Source: Buddleja alternifolia
Taxonomy: Eukaryota; Streptophyta; Magnoliopsida; Lamiales; Scrophulariaceae
DNA length: 64,000 nt
NCBI GenBank assembly: GCA_019426215.1
Contig: CM033396.1
Coordinates: 21,343,101-21,407,100, forward strand
Direction: 5' to 3'
In this document: piece after piece, positions 60,359 through 64,000 of the stretch
Position numbering within the stretch: position 1 is the first letter of the stretch
Layout: every line of letters begins with the position of its first letter
Notes under the pieces: generated by a model
Database searches by the model: none
The model's input: only the letters and a program-made list of their open reading frames with translations
What the model was told of the DNA's origin: nothing
Program-made: the position numbers and the translations under genes

Positions 60359-60371
60359 GATGAAAGCACCA
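60359..60371 (-). other. Candidate primer site of the Ty3/gypsy remnant
   Basis: Minus strand CTGGTGCTTTCAT begins next to the LTR end and starts with TGG after one or two bases, as expected for a site complementary to a tRNA ending in CCA. The tRNA is not assigned. Confidence 0.5.
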
Positions 60372-60372
60372 G

Positions 60373-61110
60373 TTGATAGAAAACTATCAAGATTATTCCT
60401 TTTCGAGTGAGGAATTAACTCCAGAATATTGAGGGAGAAAGAATACAATAAAAATCTAAGGGAATACTTTTCTTCTACTTCAAACTTTTGAATGAGTGTA
60501 TTCCCCTTTTTGTACAAATTAGTTCCAAAAATAAAACAAATAACATCACCCACTAAATTGATAGAAAACTATCAGGATTATTCCTTTTCGAATAAGGAAT
60601 TAACTCCTAAATATTGAGGGAGAATAATACGATAAAAATCTAAGGAAATACTTTTCTTCTGCTTCAAACTTCTGAATGAGCGTGTTCCCCTTTTTGTACA
60701 AATTAGTTCCTAAACTAAAACAAATAACATCACCCACTAAATTGATAGAAAACTATCAAGATTATTCCTTTTCGAGTAAGGAATTAACTCCAGAATATTG
60801 AGGGAGAAAGAATACGATAAAAATTTAAGGAAATACTTGTCTTCTGCTTCAAACTTCTGAATGAGTGTGTTCCCCTTTTTGTACAAATTAGTTCCTAAAA
60901 TAAAGCAAATAATATCACCCACTAAATTGATAGAAAACTATCAAGATTATTCTTTTTCGAGTGAGGAATTAGCTCCAGAATATTGAGGGAGAAAGAATAC
61001 GATAAAAATCTAAGGAAATACTTTTCTTCTACTTCAAACTTCTGAATGCGCGTGTTCTCCTTTTTGTATAATTAGTTCCTGAAATAAAGCAAATAACATC
61101 ACCCACTAAA
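60373..61110. repeat. Four tandem copies of a 184-185 bp unit
   Basis: Copies start at 60373, 60558, 60742 and 60927 with TTGATAGAAAACTATCAAGA, a near-perfect palindrome, and end CATCACCCACTAAA. They differ at only a handful of positions each. The minus-strand frames at 60323-60553 and 60737-60922 are the same repeat translated twice. Confidence 0.9.
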
Positions 61111-61340
61111 TCCACTAAAACCAAAAGCTTCTCAACTGCTAAACTAAAGGAAATACTAATTAATTAAACTAGAAAATACTAAAATAACAACTAATGACAA
61201 TAATTAAAATTAAACAACTAATTTCTAATAAGATTGAATAGGATGAATTAAATCAAAGCTTCATGTGCAAAACAGTTGCACCATTTAAATTCTTGTTTTG
61301 CTTCCTTTGCATTTTTGGGTGCAACCCGTGATTGATAACG
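60374..61340 (-). mobile_element. 5' LTR of the Ty3/gypsy remnant, with internal tandem repeats
   Basis: The left end TGATAGAAAACTATCA adjoins the primer site. The right end GTGATTGATAACG is where CA (here CG) is expected. About 967 bp, three quarters of it the four-copy 184-bp array. No second LTR is in the window, so the right boundary is an estimate. Confidence 0.5.
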
Positions 61341-62836
61341 ATCAGGAAATTCATCGACGCGGACAATTTATTCATTTGATTCTTATGAAAAAAAGCATTA
61401 AATCAAACTATTTTATTTTATATTATGTGATTTTTACTCAATAATGTTTTTTAAGCTTGTCTCTTTCTACACACACATCGAGTGTGCTACACCAACTAAT
61501 TCATAATAATAATTCTATGATTATCATAATATTGTGATAACATAAAGTCCAACTTATTTTTGTCTTTTGATAACTTCGGGTTTAATTGGATGATATGTCC
61601 ATCTCTGGAAATTTTAAATAAATAATATAAAAATAAATTAGAAATAAAAATTAGGCAAAATGGGTCTTAGTAATTTGCAAGTTGCATCATTTCGCATTAG
61701 AATTTGTGAATAATATTTTTATTCCCATTGTCGAATAACTGGATGAACCCTTTTTATTCGATAAGTGAACAGTCTAATTATGAATAATAAAGATTTATTT
61801 TTTTCTCTTATTTTTTTGCAAAATATATATAAAAACAATGAGACATTGTTTTTATGAAAAAATCTTAATATCATGCTATTCAAATGCGTTTTCCATAAAA
61901 GTTGCATTAAAAAAATGTGTTTTTAAGGGATGAATATGTCAACTGGCAGATGGGTTCATAAATATTTCATTACATCCCGACATAAGATAGCAGTCAACAT
62001 TAGCCGTAGCGATTACAGGGTGGTGTCGGGAACTCGGGGTACAATAAATATACTGCATTTAATTCCAATACTGCAACTTACAGCTTTGAATTGATAAGTT
62101 GTTGAATGACATTCTTAGTGGGGAGTTGGGAGTTGGGAGTTGGGAGTGGTAGTTGGGAGCGGGAACAGTGCGAAGGAAGGGAATAAAAGGCAGGTGATAA
62201 TGCCAGAGCAAATTTCCTAATGCCAGAGCGATAATTTGACATGGTCGGATATACCCTTTCATCAACAAGAAAAATAAAGGAATCCATCTAAAAACAAATT
62301 CAGAGCGGGGATGGGATGGGTATTTGAAGATTCAGTACCTAACCGCGTGCTTATATTTCTTGATGAAAATCGAATAATGGGTGGATATATCGACTGCACT
62401 TTCATCATTCTTGTGTGGGTTAATTTAATATCTAATCATTTTTCATGTTTTATTCCCTAAAATGGTTAATTAATCTGGAGATTATAAATCAAATTCTTGC
62501 TCCCAAGGAAACATGGTTTCATGAGTTTGCTGATGGGTGTTTGATAGAGAGAGAGAGAGAGATTGATTAAATGATTAAGTTTTAAGAATAAAGACAAAAG
62601 CAACATTCTAGTTTTGATGATATTTTCCGTGAGAGAGCGTGAATAATTGAAGCTGCTGAGAGAGCAAGGGCGGCGCAAAAACGACGGACGGGACTGTTGT
62701 TGAGAGAAATGTGATTTTTCGCTTTTTCTTTTTATTTTTAGGTTTATTTTGAAATTAAGGTTAAGAATGTAAGTTTACTCTTTTTTGCTCAGCCATTAGG
62801 AGATTTACTCTAGCGTTATCACCACCTGGCATAAAA
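61341..62836. other. Unassigned AT-rich DNA
   Basis: About 1.5 kb without a recognisable gene or element. It contains a G-rich 7-bp repeat (GGGAGTT, 62118-62165) and a GA run (62549-62564). Small minus-strand frames near 62059-62287 overlap the simple repeat and have no domain. This is the best candidate in the window for old host intergenic sequence. Confidence 0.5.
62118..62165. repeat. (GGGAGTT)n minisatellite
   Basis: Four to six imperfect tandem GGGAGTT units. Confidence 0.8.
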
Positions 62837-62902
62837 GGGTGATACTTAGTGGCTACGAGAATCTAACTCTTCAGAAATATCAACCACTCAAAATATTAAA
62901 GC

Positions 62903-62943
<41 letters not shown>

Positions 62944-63024
62944 ATAGATCTCACACATATTTTAACACTGTATGTAGTGGATATTTTCAGAGAGTTAGGC
63001 CCCGGGAGCCACCAAGTATCACTC
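62837..63024. mobile_element. MITE with 34-bp inverted repeats, Mutator-like
   Basis: 188 bp. The left end GGGTGATACTTAGTGGCT and the reverse complement of the right end GAGTGATACTTGGTGGCT match well and continue to CTAACTCT on both sides (about 34 bp). Flanks GGCATAAAA (62828-62836) and GGAATAAAG (63025-63033) agree at 7 of 9 positions, as for an old 9-bp Mutator-type duplication. A (TA)n tract (62905-62939) fills the centre. No coding capacity. Confidence 0.7.
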
Positions 63025-63709
63025 GGAATAAAGGGATAGAACCATAAAATATAATGGTGGAGTATTATAATCGTGTCAAGAAAGAATGTATTATAATCTC
63101 ACCTTTTATATTAATTTAAAACCAATAATGTTAGGCTCTGTTTGGATGTATTTTCATTTTATTTTTAACCGTTATTTTCTAAAATGTATGGAAAAATGAA
63201 TTTTTTTAATTTTTTGTGTGAAAATGACGGCATGTTTGGTTGTATTTCTAAAAATGATTGTAGTTGATGATTTGATGATGTGTGATATAATTGAATTTGT
63301 TAAAAGTAATGATTATGATAATAGTAAAGGAATGAAGGATTAAAGGCTTACTAATATTTTTGGTTTGAATAGTTTCACGATGGACTGTTTCCAAATTAAA
63401 CGATGTAATTAAAATGTCAGAAAATTAATATTAAAGTTGTAAGCTATCAAGTCGAGTTGAATATAATATTGTTCGGACTAGTTTCAAATTTATCGAATTT
63501 GAAAAATTACGTTTGAGCTTGATTTAACTTATTTTAAATAAAAGGCTGTTGAACGCGCGTTAGTCGATTCAAGTTCAATTAGATTTGATATTTGTATATG
63601 TGTAGGGAATTAAGTAACATGTAATTTCACATAAACACATGTTGAGATTCAGGGACATACCTTCACCTATATCGAATCCTTGATCTTGCAGCGAAATAGT
63701 GATATGAAT
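63025..63709. other. Unassigned DNA with a possible MITE fragment
   Basis: TTA followed by GGCTCTGTTTGGATG at 63131-63148 looks like the left end of a Tourist-type MITE, but I find no matching right end. The remainder is AT-rich with nothing recognised. Confidence 0.35.
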
Positions 63710-64000
63710 TGTTGTGAATCCTGGTTCACGCGCAACGAAAACGTAAATACATATCCGGATTCACAATCTGATCACTTTTGGATTTTAATGATTTTCACAA
63801 AATTCCAAATTTAACAAGAAGATGAAATCAAATTTCATCTTTTCACTAACCTTTTGATTTGATTAAAAAACTTGATCTCCGGATAGCGGCAATTGATAAA
63901 CTCCTGCCTCTAGATATCACGCCGGAATAAGTTTGAAGAAAAATCCACCACCTTTGGCACCTCCAAGGCCGACGGCTATACTAAGGGGGGAGAGAGAGAT
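63710..64000 (-). mobile_element. Start of a third Copia-type LTR, cut by the window edge
   Basis: Plus strand TGTTGTGAATCCTGG with the downstream phrase ATCCGGATTCACAATCTGAT parallels the starts of the LTRs at 18626 and 53668. The minus-strand block at about 63893-63923 contains CTAGAGGCAGGAG like the other family members. No primer site adjoins its left end, so it is a 3' or solo LTR. Confidence 0.6.

Noticed and set aside
60373..61110. Repeated 60-76 residue frames (60323, 60737)
   Set aside because: Same 184-bp repeat translated twice; overlaps an LTR.
63131..63300. Complete Tourist MITE
   Set aside because: A plausible left end is present but no matching right end was found.
1..64000. 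Host protein-coding gene, rRNA cluster or organellar insert
   Set aside because: No stretch outside retrotransposon polyproteins has a recognisable domain, exon-like structure or rRNA similarity that I could see.

Overview
This window reads as nuclear DNA of a eudicot plant, from a gene-poor, pericentromere-like block built almost entirely of LTR retrotransposons inserted into one another. The evidence is the set of plant-specific lineages present: Athila-type Ty3/gypsy with a tRNA-Asp primer site, chromodomain-type Ty3/gypsy with an initiator tRNA-Met primer site, Tat-type, Copia and Sirevirus-like. Also telling are AT-rich spacers, (TA)n microsatellites and two MITEs with plausible target-site duplications. 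I found no host protein-coding gene, rRNA or tRNA gene. The species cannot be named from the sequence.

Layout. 1-2468: 3' end and 3' LTR of a Sirevirus-like Copia element. 2469-4591: truncated Copia-type LTR, Met primer site and non-coding interior. 4592-21745: a second Copia-type LTR carrying a four-layer nest: LTR 4592-18172 is split by solo LTR 6218-17456, which is split by a Tat-like gag-only element (7530-16633), which is split by solo LTR 10068-12718. More non-coding Copia-type interior and an inverted solo LTR (18626-20247) follow. 21746-31242: a defective chromovirus with a GTTAT target duplication, whose 5' LTR contains a 1.9-kb inverted LTR copy. 31243-46760: an old, internally deleted Athila element (plus strand) that received a solo Athila LTR (32115-34047) and then a complete young Athila element (34299-44907, minus strand, CCTAG duplication).

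46761-48438: Copia pol remnant with part of its 3' LTR. 48439-51573: a second Athila family, 5' LTR and start. 51574-55668: a minus-strand non-coding Copia-type element with a MITE in its LTR. 55669-59690: 3' half of the second Athila family on the minus strand, with its ORF2. 59690-61340: start of a Ty3/gypsy element whose LTR holds four 184-bp tandem repeats. 61341-63709: unassigned DNA with a Mutator-type MITE. 63710-64000: start of another Copia-type LTR.

How the parts work together: the only intact coding unit is the Athila Gag-Pol polyprotein (37837-43200), flanked by a TATA box, primer site, polypurine tract and both LTRs, so it is the one element here that could still be active. Several others are non-autonomous (no pol, or a dead pol with near-identical LTRs) and must have been moved by enzymes supplied in trans.
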